A stretch of DNA of 42,803 bases, from NCBI RefSeq assembly GCF_020907275.1, contig NZ_JAJJWI010000028.1, forward strand, positions 1-42,803, written 5' to 3'. The DNA is from Pontibacter silvestris. Lineage in GTDB: Bacteria > Bacteroidota > Bacteroidia > Cytophagales > Hymenobacteraceae. The stretch's first letter is position 1; each line of letters opens with the position of its first letter. A program made the translations under genes and the position numbers. Shown in pieces: positions 18,615 to 27,179 of the stretch. The notes beneath the pieces were generated by a model. It did not search any database. It saw nothing but the letters and a program-made list of their open reading frames with translations, and was not told the origin of the DNA.

Positions 18615-19181
18615 ATGAAAGGGAAATACAGAATTTTATTATCGGCTATTTTGATTATGGTTGGACTACAAATGAGTGCTCAGGCACAAGAATACAGGTC
18701 TGCAACAAAGTACGGTGAACCGGGGAAAGCGCCGGGAATGAAAGTTAAATTGCTAAGTACAGTTGGTGATGTTAAGACCTACGCGGTAATTTTATCTAAA
18801 GGGGATGAGGCTGTATCCGGACTGACAGAATTTGCAGAAAAGTATAACGTAAAAAGTGGGCATTATCAAGCCATAGGAGATGCCATGCATATAGAAGTAG
18901 GCTGGTTCGATTACAACCGAAAGCAATTTCTGGTTGTGCCTATTGATACAGCCGAAATTACTTCATTTACGGGCGATATTGCCTGGTACAAAAACAAACC
19001 GGTAGCCCACACCCACATGACGGCTTCCTTAAAAGATGGTTCAGTAAAGGGCGGGCATTTGCTACAGTTAATAGTTGGGCCAACGCTTGAGATTATTGTT
19101 ACGGTGGAACCAACCTATTTGTACAAAAAGCTGAATGAAGAATTTCAAGCAGGGTTGATTGACCCGGATATTAAAAAATAA
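18615..19181 (+). CDS. Exported PPC/DUF296-domain protein, copy 1
   Basis: A 188-aa protein with a signal peptide (cut after AQAQ, residue 25) and one PPC/DUF296 domain, the fold also found in plant AT-hook proteins and in stand-alone bacterial proteins. The domain shows SGLTEFAEKYNVKSGHYQAI, the central GWFDYNR and the conserved histidines HTHMTASLKDG...GGHLL near its end, which could bind a metal. Its function in bacteria is unknown, and a periplasmic location excludes DNA binding. It is the first of a tandem pair, 5 bp from copy 2; a third exported copy lies at 37055. Confidence 0.85.
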   Translation: MKGKYRILLSAILIMVGLQMSAQAQEYRSATKYGEPGKAPGMKVKLLSTVGDVKTYAVILSKGDEAVSGLTEFAEKYNVKSGHYQAIGDAMHIEVGWFDYNRKQFLVVPIDTAEITSFTGDIAWYKNKPVAHTHMTASLKDGSVKGGHLLQLIVGPTLEIIVTVEPTYLYKKLNEEFQAGLIDPDIKK

Positions 19182-19186
19182 CAGTA

Positions 19187-19675
19187 ATGCAGGAAGAAGA
19201 ATATAGATCCGCATCGCAGGAAGTGGAACCGGGTAAGGCACCTACCATGAAAGTTAAATTATTGAGTTCTGTAGGGGATGTTAGAACATATATGGTGATT
19301 TTCTCCAAAAATGATGAGGTAGTCTCGGGTTTAACAGAATTTGCGCTGAATTACAATGTCAAAAGCGCTCATTTTCACGGCATAGGAAGTGCATTTAGCT
19401 TAGAGTTGGGATGGTTTGATTTTGACCGCTTGCAATACCAGGTTATTCCAATGGGAATTGCTGAAGTAACTTCCTTTATGGGCAATATAACCTGGTTAAA
19501 TGAAAAACCAATCGTACACGCACATGCCACAGCTTCCTTAAGGGACGGAATAGTGAAAGGCGGGCATTTATTGGCACTCAATGTAGGACCTACTTTTGAG
19601 GTAATTGTTACGGTAGAGCCAACCTTTTTATACAAAAAGCTTGATCAGGAATTCCAGGCAGGTATGATCGTTTAA
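19187..19675 (+). CDS. PPC/DUF296-domain protein, copy 2, without signal peptide
   Basis: A 162-aa paralogue of the preceding gene that begins exactly where the mature part of copy 1 begins: MQEEEYRSASQEVEPGKAP against QEYRSATKYGEPGKAP. No signal peptide can be found upstream, because the stop of copy 1 lies only 5 bp away. The domain is intact, including VHAHATASLRDG and GGHLLAL. It is therefore probably cytoplasmic, or only made by coupling to copy 1. A tandem duplication that lost the signal sequence is the simplest origin. A hairpin follows at 19749. Confidence 0.8.
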   Translation: MQEEEYRSASQEVEPGKAPTMKVKLLSSVGDVRTYMVIFSKNDEVVSGLTEFALNYNVKSAHFHGIGSAFSLELGWFDFDRLQYQVIPMGIAEVTSFMGNITWLNEKPIVHAHATASLRDGIVKGGHLLALNVGPTFEVIVTVEPTFLYKKLDQEFQAGMIV

Positions 19676-19748
19676 ATAGATGATTAGATAAAAAGCTGTT
19701 TAGAGTTTTATAGAACAATGTGTTTCTGCCCAAAGTAAACCCTTCCGG

Positions 19749-19795
19749 CTACTGCTGTTTCGGTCCTCTTTAAAAAAAGGCCGAAACGGCAGTAG
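19749..19795 (+). terminator. Imperfect hairpin terminator
   Basis: CTACTGCTGTTTCGGTCCT (19749-19767) pairs with AGGCCGAAACGGCAGTAG (19778-19795), with G-U pairs and one bulge. The loop is T- and A-rich. It ends the PPC gene pair. The GGCCGAAA part recurs in the hairpin at 22775. Confidence 0.55.
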
Positions 19796-19896
19796 GATTC
19801 TTATTTCTCCGTCAGAATACCCGCTTTGTTCGAAAACCCTAAACAGCTTCTATGTTACTATTGAAAACCTAAACAGTTTAATCTTAACAATACAAA

Positions 19897-20877
19897 ATGA
19901 AAATAGAACTTTCTGTTTTAGACTTAATGATGATTGGCGAAGAACGAAGGTTTCTGGATACCATAGAAGGTGCCAAAATGCTGGCTCAGGCTGTTGAATC
20001 GTTTGGTTATAAACGGTATTGGGTGGCAGAACATCACGATATGCCAGGAATAGGATCTTCTGCTACTACTTTGCTCATGCAATATCTGGCCGCCGCAACC
20101 AGCAAAATAAGAATAGGGTCGGGAGGCGTTATGTTGCCTAATCATGCTCCTTTGATTGTTGCCGAACAATTTGCCACTTTAGATACCATGTTTCCGCAAA
20201 GAATTGATTTTGGCGTGGGTAGAGCACCTGGGGGAGCAGGGCCAGCAATCAGGGCAATCAGAGGTAAAAATCTGGAGAGGGATTTTGGGCAAGATCTGAA
20301 AGAAATTTCAGACTACCTGGCTGATAACTGCCAGCAAGCCGCCCGGGGAATCCGAGAGCCGCATGAAGTACCAGTGTATATTTTAGGTTCAAGTTTAAAC
20401 AGTGCTGAATATGCTGCTAAGCATGGTTTGCCCTATGTTTTTGCTTCTCACTTTGCTCCCCGGTTTTTAATGGACGCTATTCAATTATATAGAAAGTTAT
20501 TTCAACCTTCACCTACTCTGGAAAAACCTTATGTAATAGCGGGTGTAAATATAATAGCAGCAGATACTCCGGAAGAAGCTACCCTGATTGCCAGCTCACA
20601 TCAAAAATGGGTAGTGCAATTATATACAGGAAACGCAGGCTTACTGCCAAAACCAGAACCCGATTACTTTAAAAATACAACTGCCAATGAAAAAGCCATC
20701 TTAGCTGAAGCAATGGCCTGTACGGCTATTGGCGACAAATCAAATGTTAAAGATTGGTTGGAATCTTTTTTACAACTTACCAAAGTTGATGAATTGATAA
20801 TTGATGCCAGGATATATGACCCTTTAAGCCGCTGTAAATCTTACCAAATTGCGAAAGAAGCAGTGAAGGCATTGTAA
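19897..20877 (+). CDS. LLM-class flavin-dependent oxidoreductase (MsnO8-like)
   Basis: A 326-aa cytoplasmic protein with the bacterial-luciferase-like TIM barrel: LSVLDLMMIGE at the N-terminus, YKRYWVAEHHDMPGIGSSAT, IRIGSGGVMLPNHAPLIVAE and the phosphate-binding region RIDFGVGRAPGG. It uses reduced flavin and oxygen, probably on an aldehyde or another small organic compound. The length (about 330) is normal. It is flanked by its own intergenic regions and is probably monocistronic. No cognate flavin reductase is adjacent. Confidence 0.88.
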   Translation: MKIELSVLDLMMIGEERRFLDTIEGAKMLAQAVESFGYKRYWVAEHHDMPGIGSSATTLLMQYLAAATSKIRIGSGGVMLPNHAPLIVAEQFATLDTMFPQRIDFGVGRAPGGAGPAIRAIRGKNLERDFGQDLKEISDYLADNCQQAARGIREPHEVPVYILGSSLNSAEYAAKHGLPYVFASHFAPRFLMDAIQLYRKLFQPSPTLEKPYVIAGVNIIAADTPEEATLIASSHQKWVVQLYTGNAGLLPKPEPDYFKNTTANEKAILAEAMACTAIGDKSNVKDWLESFLQLTKVDELIIDARIYDPLSRCKSYQIAKEAVKAL

Positions 20878-21031
20878 TATCTTACAGTTGCAATAATAAT
20901 ATAGCAGTTGCATTAGGCCTTCAGTTTTTGGGGTATTTTGTAGATACAATGGTCGAACTTTAAAATTTAAAAAGCTCTAACTATGCTTTTGTTCGCAGAA
21001 ATGAAACGTCATGTAAAAATAAAAAAAGAAC

Positions 21032-22600
21032 ATGTTTAAAAATCAAAAGCTACTATTCCTGATCATAACGATATTATTTTTTGGATTTTCTGCGGATGCT
21101 CAGAAAAAAGATGGGATTTCGGTGAAATCAGTAAAGATCCAGAATGGAATGATTTCTGGTGTAGCTGGAACCGACCCTGAAGTTCTTGTTTTTAAGGGAA
21201 TTCCATATGCCGCTCCACCTATAGGCAATTTACGATGGAAGGCTCCTCAGCCGGTTGAAAGCTGGCAGGGAATACGGGAATCTAATACCTTTAGCCCCAA
21301 TGCGTACCAGGCCAAACCCAAACCTTTTGGCGTGTACACATCAGAATTCCTTATTCCACAGGATGGTGCTATAAGTGAGGATTGCCTTTATCTTAATATA
21401 TGGACAGCTGCAAAATCAGTTAAGGAAAAAAGACCGGTTATTGTTTTTATACATGGCGGCGGGTTTGTAAGTGGGTCGGGTTCAGTACCTATTTATGATG
21501 GCGAAGCATTTGCTAAAAAAGGGGCTGTTTTTGTTACATTTAACTACCGCCTTGGCATATTGGGTTTTTTCGCCCATCCTGAATTGACAAAAGAATCTGC
21601 TCACCAGGCCTCCGGCAATTACGGTATTTTAGATCAGATCGCTGCCTTGAAATGGGTAAAGAAGAACATACGTGCATTTGGTGGCGACCCAAATAATGTA
21701 ACCATCGCCGGACAATCGGCTGGCTCCATGAGCGTCAACGTTCTTGCTGCAAGCCCATTGGCCAGAGGGTTATTTAACAAAATAATTGCGGAAAGTGGTG
21801 GTTTTGTAGTAAAGGGTGTTTTTGGCGGAACGGAACCGCTAACCGTTGCCGAGCAAAAGGGTTTACAAATTGAAAAAACTGCCGGTGCAGCCAGCCTGCA
21901 TGAGTTGCGCCGCTTGCCCGCAGAAAAGTTGCTATCCTTGCACCAGGGAATGGGAACAGTAATCGTTGATGGGTATGTGCTTCCTACCTCTGTTCCATCT
22001 ATTTTTGCCGGCGGCAAACAAACCCATGTTCCCCTGCTTACAGGTTATAATGAGGCAGATGTGCTTTTTCAGGAGCCGGCTACGCTTGCAAGTTACCGGG
22101 AGCAGGTACAAAAACAATTTGGGAATGATGCTGCCAGGATTTTGCAGCTATATCCGGCTGCCAATGATAAAGAAGCAACAATAGCGGCAAATAACCTTAC
22201 CCGCGACTCCGGATTTGGTATTCAGAATTTTGCCTGGGCGCGGATGCAACAGGAACAGGGAAAAGCAAAGGCCTACATGTACTTCTTCAAACGCCAGGTG
22301 CCGGAGGTTGGCGGAACCAATAAATATGGTGCTTTTCATACAGCCGAAGTGCCTTATGCGTATGATAACTTAAAATTTCTTAACCGGCCCCTGCAAGAGG
22401 CCGATCAACAATTGGCGAATGTCATGTCGTCTTATTGGATCAATTTTGCCAGGAATGGCAACCCTAATGGATCCGGAATTATGCAGTGGCCCGAATTTAA
22501 GCAAAATGGCCAAGTTATGATATTTGACTCCACATCCTCCGTAGCCCAACATCCTTATTTTGATGCGCTAGAATTTCTTTACCAGCGGTCGACGAAATAA
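21032..22600 (+). CDS. Exported type-B carboxylesterase
   Basis: A 522-aa hydrolase with a signal peptide (cut after about SADAQ, residue 23) and the complete carboxylesterase-B signature: FKGIPYAAPPIGNLRWK, EDCLYLNIW, the oxyanion hole HGGGFVSGSG, the nucleophile elbow GQSAGSMS and the catalytic histidine in AFHTAEVPYAY. It cleaves esters of unknown identity in the periplasm. The length is typical for bacterial members. It appears monocistronic and ends before two hairpins at 22775 and 22890. Confidence 0.9.
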   Translation: MFKNQKLLFLIITILFFGFSADAQKKDGISVKSVKIQNGMISGVAGTDPEVLVFKGIPYAAPPIGNLRWKAPQPVESWQGIRESNTFSPNAYQAKPKPFGVYTSEFLIPQDGAISEDCLYLNIWTAAKSVKEKRPVIVFIHGGGFVSGSGSVPIYDGEAFAKKGAVFVTFNYRLGILGFFAHPELTKESAHQASGNYGILDQIAALKWVKKNIRAFGGDPNNVTIAGQSAGSMSVNVLAASPLARGLFNKIIAESGGFVVKGVFGGTEPLTVAEQKGLQIEKTAGAASLHELRRLPAEKLLSLHQGMGTVIVDGYVLPTSVPSIFAGGKQTHVPLLTGYNEADVLFQEPATLASYREQVQKQFGNDAARILQLYPAANDKEATIAANNLTRDSGFGIQNFAWARMQQEQGKAKAYMYFFKRQVPEVGGTNKYGAFHTAEVPYAYDNLKFLNRPLQEADQQLANVMSSYWINFARNGNPNGSGIMQWPEFKQNGQVMIFDSTSSVAQHPYFDALEFLYQRSTK

Positions 22601-22774
22601 AAATTTCTTGAAATAAATTTCAGATCAAATACCCTGTCGTCTTCACGATTGCTACAAATCTATGGCCTAAAACGCAGGGATAAGCTAATAGTAGGATACA
22701 AGGCTAAAGAATTGAAATTATGAGTCGTCCTGAACAACTTACCGCATATTGCAGGATGGAGGCATGGGTTTGGA

Positions 22775-22818
22775 TTCTGTTTTCGGCCTCTTTTTCTAAA
22801 AACAGGCCGAAAACAGAA
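22775..22818. terminator. Hairpin downstream of the carboxylesterase
   Basis: A 15-bp perfect stem (TTCTGTTTTCGGCCT 22775-22789 with its complement 22804-22818) and a 14-nt loop. It lies 175 bp after the esterase stop and shares the GGCCGAAA block with the hairpin at 19749, so these may be copies of one small repeat. Confidence 0.5.
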
Positions 22819-22889
22819 AATTGGACACACAAAGAAATAAAGCATGACTGCCACCAAGCAGGTTAAAACTTTTAAACTGCTTCATAACC

Positions 22890-22923
22890 AAAAAGCACCT
22901 TTAGAAAGCTAAAGGTGCTTTTT
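22890..22923. terminator. Bidirectional terminator between carboxylesterase and SDR genes
   Basis: A 15-bp perfect stem (AAAAAGCACCTTTAG 22890-22904 with 22909-22923), loop AAAG, with T-runs on both strands. It serves the convergent genes ending at 22600 and 23010. Apart from the two hairpins, 22601-23009 holds no gene. Confidence 0.75.
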
Positions 22924-23009
22924 TATCTTCAACCTAAACCGAAAGGTTGGCAAGAAGCAAATGGATAGGTCCTTGCTGATGTTTAGCTAAAAGCCTTCCC
23001 CATTTTTTA

Positions 23010-23684
23010 TTAATACTCCTCTAAACCGCCTACTTCGATATTCCAGAACTTTCCGCTTTCAGTATTTTCGGTTAGAGCCTTATAAATACCAGTAACGGAC
23101 TGTTCAACTGTAACTGGAGCGTTCTCGCCACCCATTCTGGTCTGTACCCAACCTGGGTGCAGCGGAGTTACCCTGATATTTCTTTCCGCTAACCTTTGCG
23201 CAAGTATAACTGCATACATGTTGATGGCAGCCTTGGACATTCTGTAGGCCGGGCCGTTAGGGCCTGCATTACGAATAAGTGCCATAGCGGTAGAAAGAAA
23301 CACAACATGAGCATCGTTTTTAAGGTATTTCAGCACACCTTCGGTAAATAACACAGTGCCAGTCGTATTAACAGCAAAGGAAGTATTCAGATGGTCTGCT
23401 GTTGGTATTTCGTCTCCCAAGTCGGGACCAACACCTGCATTGTTTATAAGATAGTCTACCTGGTTGGTTATTTGCCCTATCTGCTCAATTGCCTGATTGA
23501 TACTTCTCTCATCACTGATGTCTCCCTTAACAACAGTAAGGTTAGGATGACTGTAATTCTCTATATTGCCGGATCGGGTTACGGCAATAACCTGAATACC
23601 TTCGTTCAGTAATTTTTCAGTAAGAAAACGTCCGATGCCGTTGCTTGCTCCAGTAATAATTGCTTTTTGAACTTCGTTTGTCAT
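23010..23684 (-). CDS. SDR family oxidoreductase
   Basis: A 224-aa short-chain dehydrogenase. The cofactor motif TGASNGIGRFL is at 10-20, NNAGVGP follows in the middle, and the active-site serine/tyrosine/lysine are in LSTAMALI and YRMSKAAIN. The arginine in the AVTRSGN loop after strand 2 suggests NADP preference (inference). The substrate is unknown. The gene is separated by 112 bp from panB on the same strand and probably has its own promoter. Confidence 0.88.
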   Translation of the reverse strand: MTNEVQKAIITGASNGIGRFLTEKLLNEGIQVIAVTRSGNIENYSHPNLTVVKGDISDERSINQAIEQIGQITNQVDYLINNAGVGPDLGDEIPTADHLNTSFAVNTTGTVLFTEGVLKYLKNDAHVVFLSTAMALIRNAGPNGPAYRMSKAAINMYAVILAQRLAERNIRVTPLHPGWVQTRMGGENAPVTVEQSVTGIYKALTENTESGKFWNIEVGGLEEY

Positions 23685-23796
23685 AATTAAAATTTGTTAT
23701 TTTTATTGGGCCTAAACTACATCCTTAAAAGCTAAGGGTAGATTCAGGGCTATTTATTTTAAATTTAAAATTGTCTTGGAGGGCTTTGTGGCAGGA

Positions 23797-24618
23797 TCAG
23801 TAGCTCTCCTGTATGTTAGGGAAGTCAGAGGCTTTCACATCGTCAACATATTGTCTGACTGCACTGTTTATGACAGTGTACAGGTTTGCATATTGCCTGA
23901 CGAACTTTGGGTTAAAGCCTTTGTTCATCCCCAGCATATCATGGACAACAAGCACTTGCCCGTCAGCACCGGCACCTGCGCCAATTCCGATGACAGGAAC
24001 GTGTAAGGTTGTGGCCACCTCCTGCGCAAGGGATGCCGGAATCTTTTCGAGGGTTATGGAATAGCACCCCAATTCCTGTAAAAGAAGCGCATCCTTCTTC
24101 AGTTTTTCTGCTTCTGCATCAGCTTTTGCACGAACGCTGTAATCCCCGTACTTGTTTATGGACTGCGGCATCAGGCCCAGGTGCCCCATCACAGGAATGC
24201 CGGCATTGATAATCTTTTTAATATCCGCTGCGATTTCCTCTCCACCTTCAATTTTCAAGCTATCAGCACCCGTCTCCTTCATAATCCTTATGGCTGATTT
24301 CAAGGATTTATTCGGATTTCCGCTGCACGTGCCGAATGGCATGTCAACGACAACTAATGCCCTTTTTACCCCTTTGACAACGGATTTGCCATAAAAGATT
24401 ATCTCGTCTAAGGTGAGGGGCAGCGTTGTTTTGTTTCCTGCCATGACGTTCGATGCAGAATCTCCCACTAAAATAGCATCCAACCCAGCCTGGTCAAGGA
24501 TGCTCGCCATTGTATAATCGTACGCAGTCAGCATTGAGATCTTCTCACCGCGTTCCTTCATCTTCTGAAATGTCTGTACTGTTACTTTCCTTTTATCACT
24601 CTCAGTGCTAACGGACAT
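23797..24618 (-). CDS. panB: 3-methyl-2-oxobutanoate hydroxymethyltransferase
   Basis: A 273-aa enzyme of pantothenate synthesis that adds a hydroxymethyl group from methylenetetrahydrofolate to 2-oxoisovalerate to form ketopantoate. All signature blocks are present: SMLTAYDYTMASILDQAGLD, LVGDSASNVMAG, the metal ligand in VVVDMPFGT, SLKIEGGEE, the catalytic glutamate in ITLEKIPASLA, and VIGIGAGAGADGQVLV. The length is normal. It is the third gene of an apparent operon after ygiD and an esterase (58-bp gap), an unusual setting, since no other pan gene is nearby. Confidence 0.95.
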   Translation of the reverse strand: MSVSTESDKRKVTVQTFQKMKERGEKISMLTAYDYTMASILDQAGLDAILVGDSASNVMAGNKTTLPLTLDEIIFYGKSVVKGVKRALVVVDMPFGTCSGNPNKSLKSAIRIMKETGADSLKIEGGEEIAADIKKIINAGIPVMGHLGLMPQSINKYGDYSVRAKADAEAEKLKKDALLLQELGCYSITLEKIPASLAQEVATTLHVPVIGIGAGAGADGQVLVVHDMLGMNKGFNPKFVRQYANLYTVINSAVRQYVDDVKASDFPNIQESY

Positions 24619-24676
24619 GTTATTCTGGTATGAATTGATCCTTTGTTTTAAACTCTTTCCTTCTCTTTCTTAGCAA

Positions 24677-25411
24677 CTACTCACCCTTAAGCCACGCGTC
24701 CAAGTCCATCATTACTTCACTGTTAATCTGATGTCCCATGTTATACTCATGATAAGTTAACGGCACACCCAGGTTCTGCAGGAGTGCTTTTGCTTGTCTT
24801 GCGTAGTGAATAGGCAATGTCCCATCCTGAACCCCGTGGGCAACAAATACCCTTAAGCGGTGCAGTTCTTCGTTCTTAGTAATTGTGGATTGAACGTTCT
24901 CCAGAATCCTTCCGCTAAAGGCTATAACCCCATCCACCTCCTTCGGGTGGGCCAATCCAATACTGTAACTCATGATGGCCCCCTGACTGAATCCACCGAG
25001 ATAAATTTCCTGAAGACTGTACTTTTGTTTTAGCTGCGCTAAAAACTCGCTGATTACTTCTCTGCTGGATAGTTCCTGCTCCGCATCGATGACAGGTTTA
25101 CCTGTTGAAAAATCCACGTTATACCAGGCAAACCTTCCAGGGCCCAGGGAAAAGGGGCCACGGGCTGAAATAACATAGGAATCTGCAGAAAAGTGGTCTG
25201 CAAGGTTAAACAGATCCTGCTCATTGCTGCCAACACCGTGTAACAGAACAATAGCTTTGTTCTTGGAAGATTTAATTTTTGGCTCCCGCACAAGATAGTG
25301 CAGGGTAAGGTTGTCGGATGTTATGTCGCTTTCTTTTTCGGGTGTATGATTCACTTGAGTACTGTCTGTTAGAAAAGAGTTGATGAAGAGGAGGAGTAAG
25401 AACAGCTGCAT
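24677..25411 (-). CDS. Alpha/beta-hydrolase of the phospholipase/carboxylesterase (YpfH) family
   Basis: A 244-aa serine hydrolase with HGVGSNEQDLFNLADHF (oxyanion region), the nucleophile elbow GGFSQGAIMSYSIG, the acid in HGVQDGTLPI and the histidine in NMGHQINSEVM. The N-terminus (MQLFLLLLFINSFL) is a short hydrophobic leader, so it may be exported or membrane-attached. The ATG lies two bases after the TAA of the ygiD-like gene, so translation is coupled. Relatives hydrolyse small esters; the substrate here is unknown. Confidence 0.85.
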   Translation of the reverse strand: MQLFLLLLFINSFLTDSTQVNHTPEKESDITSDNLTLHYLVREPKIKSSKNKAIVLLHGVGSNEQDLFNLADHFSADSYVISARGPFSLGPGRFAWYNVDFSTGKPVIDAEQELSSREVISEFLAQLKQKYSLQEIYLGGFSQGAIMSYSIGLAHPKEVDGVIAFSGRILENVQSTITKNEELHRLRVFVAHGVQDGTLPIHYARQAKALLQNLGVPLTYHEYNMGHQINSEVMMDLDAWLKGE

Positions 25412-25413
25412 TC

Positions 25414-26295
25414 TTATCCGATTTTTACAGATGTCATGGTCAGGGAACCGCCTACCACCCTGTCGTTGAAAAATGACACGGCATCATTGCTTCCCTTCAA
25501 CCCGAGGGTATAAAGTAGGGGCCAGTAATGCTCCGGGGTCGGGATTGCCAGCAGGGCTTCCTTACCCAGTTGCTCGTACTTTATCAGTTTATCGTGGCTC
25601 CCGTTACGGATAAGGTCTTTAAACTTTGTGTTTATCTGCACTGCCCAATCAAAGCCATATTCCGGTTCGTTGATTTTATTCCAGTCAACCATGCGCAGGT
25701 TGTGCACCATATTGCCGCTGCCCACAATCAGCACTCCTTTCCTGCGTAGGCCTGCTAACTCTTTGGACAGCTCATAGTGGTATTGTGGTCCTTTGGTATA
25801 GTCAATGCTAAGCTGCAGCACAGGGATGTTGGCTTCAGGGTACATGTGTCGGATAATCGTCCAGGCACCGTGGTCAAGCCCCCAGTCATGGTCCAGTTCT
25901 ACTGCAGTAGACTTGATAATGGATGCCGTTTCCCTGGCTAGTTCAGGGCTACCCGGTGCCTTGTACTGCACATCGAACAACTCCTGCGGAAAGCCGCCGA
26001 AATCGTGTATGGTTTTCGGAAAATCCATACCCGTGATACGGGTACCCTTGCTTAGCCAATGCGCCGAAACAACAAGTACTGCTTTCGGTGTCGGGATCTC
26101 TTTGCCCATTTGGCTCCACTTCTGGCTGAATTCGTTATCCATAATACCGTTCATAGGTGACCCGTGGCCAATAAACAAGACGGGCATCAGTTGCTCCTGC
26201 TCACTTAGGCTATCTGTAAATCTGTTGAAAGCGGATAACGTGGTCATACCTACTGCTCCTTTGATTAGTGTTTTAATAAATTGTTCCCGTCGCAT
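25414..26295 (-). CDS. ygiD: 4,5-DOPA-dioxygenase-extradiol-like protein (LigB/YgiD family)
   Basis: A 293-aa zinc/iron extradiol ring-cleavage dioxygenase. Metal-binding histidines are in VLFIGHGSPMNGI, VVSAHWLSKG and LDHDWGLDHGAW, with a further conserved histidine in GSGNMVHNLRM. Unlike most YgiD proteins it has an N-terminal leader with a Tat-like motif (MRREQFIKTLIKGAVG), so it may act in the periplasm. It is the first gene of the ygiD-esterase-panB operon. The natural substrate is uncertain, probably a catechol such as DOPA. Confidence 0.88.
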   Translation of the reverse strand: MRREQFIKTLIKGAVGMTTLSAFNRFTDSLSEQEQLMPVLFIGHGSPMNGIMDNEFSQKWSQMGKEIPTPKAVLVVSAHWLSKGTRITGMDFPKTIHDFGGFPQELFDVQYKAPGSPELARETASIIKSTAVELDHDWGLDHGAWTIIRHMYPEANIPVLQLSIDYTKGPQYHYELSKELAGLRRKGVLIVGSGNMVHNLRMVDWNKINEPEYGFDWAVQINTKFKDLIRNGSHDKLIKYEQLGKEALLAIPTPEHYWPLLYTLGLKGSNDAVSFFNDRVVGGSLTMTSVKIG

Positions 26296-26404
26296 ACTTT
26301 AATTGTAAGTTACAGCAACTCTTGCTCGTAAATATGTAAAGGTAGATGCTGCTTAAAAGCAAAGCATTGACATTTGTTAAGAAATAGTACTACAGCAGTC
26401 AAAT

Positions 26405-26445
26405 GTTCCCTGCCCTCTGCGTCAAGGCCGAAGAGGGCAGGGAAC
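26405..26445. terminator. GC-rich hairpin between YceI and ygiD genes
   Basis: A 14-bp perfect stem (GTTCCCTGCCCTCT 26405-26418 with AGAGGGCAGGGAAC 26432-26445). No T-tract follows on either strand, so termination would be weak or assisted. The loop contains AAGGCCGAA, the block seen in the hairpins at 19749 and 22775. Confidence 0.5.
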
Positions 26446-26547
26446 TGGGTTGGATCCACAGAAAAAAGCTTTCCCATTTTCCAACCCGTGTGCCAGCATC
26501 AGCGGGGCAACGCCCCCCGAACTTCAGTGTCGGTTCTTCAACTTCTG

Positions 26548-27120
26548 TTATTGCACAAATTCACCGTCAGCCTTGATGCGAACCTCGTCACTAATCATAG
26601 GAGCTGGGAACCCATTGCCTAGGTTAAAGTCAGAACGTTTGATAGTGCCAGTTACCTGAAAGCCCGCGGTTTGCTTTTTACTCATCGGGTTTTCTACCGT
26701 GCCCCTGTAAACAAGGTCCATCGTGACCGGCTTGGTAACCCCATTCAGCGTCAGGTTGCCCTTGAGCTTATAGTTGTTTTTATCTGCCTTTTTTACTGAA
26801 GTACTTTTAAAGGTTAGGGTTGGGTACTTCTCTACATTGAAAAAGTCTGCACTCTTGAGATGTTTATCTCTGTCTTCTACTCTTGTGTTAATGGAGGCTG
26901 TCTTGGCAGTCATCTCAAAGGAAGCATCGCTAAAATCTGGTTTCGAGGAAGTAACAGTTGCATCGAAATCATTAAACGTGCCGGTAACATCTGCAATACC
27001 CAGGTGTGAAACGGTGAAGCTAAGTTGCGAATGTGCGTCATCGTTTTTCCAAACACTGTTCAGGGTAGTGAAAGCAGAAAGAGACAGGACAGCGAAAACA
27101 AGTATTAATAAATTTTTCAT
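26548..27120 (-). CDS. YceI-family periplasmic protein
   Basis: A 190-aa protein with a signal peptide (cut after about residue 19) and the lipocalin-like YceI barrel: VWKNDDAHSQLSFTVSHLG, TGTFNDFDATV, the HLKSADFFNVEKYPTLTFKS block and GNLTLNGVTKPVTMDL. YceI proteins bind polyisoprenoid or other amphiphilic ligands in the periplasm and are often stress-induced. It is monocistronic, following the F420-reductase-like gene by 59 bp on the same strand. Confidence 0.92.
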   Translation of the reverse strand: MKNLLILVFAVLSLSAFTTLNSVWKNDDAHSQLSFTVSHLGIADVTGTFNDFDATVTSSKPDFSDASFEMTAKTASINTRVEDRDKHLKSADFFNVEKYPTLTFKSTSVKKADKNNYKLKGNLTLNGVTKPVTMDLVYRGTVENPMSKKQTAGFQVTGTIKRSDFNLGNGFPAPMISDEVRIKADGEFVQ

Positions 27121-27179
27121 TTTGGGTTTGATTTAATTTGCTATAATATGTTCGAAATGTTTAATAAAAGATGATGGGC

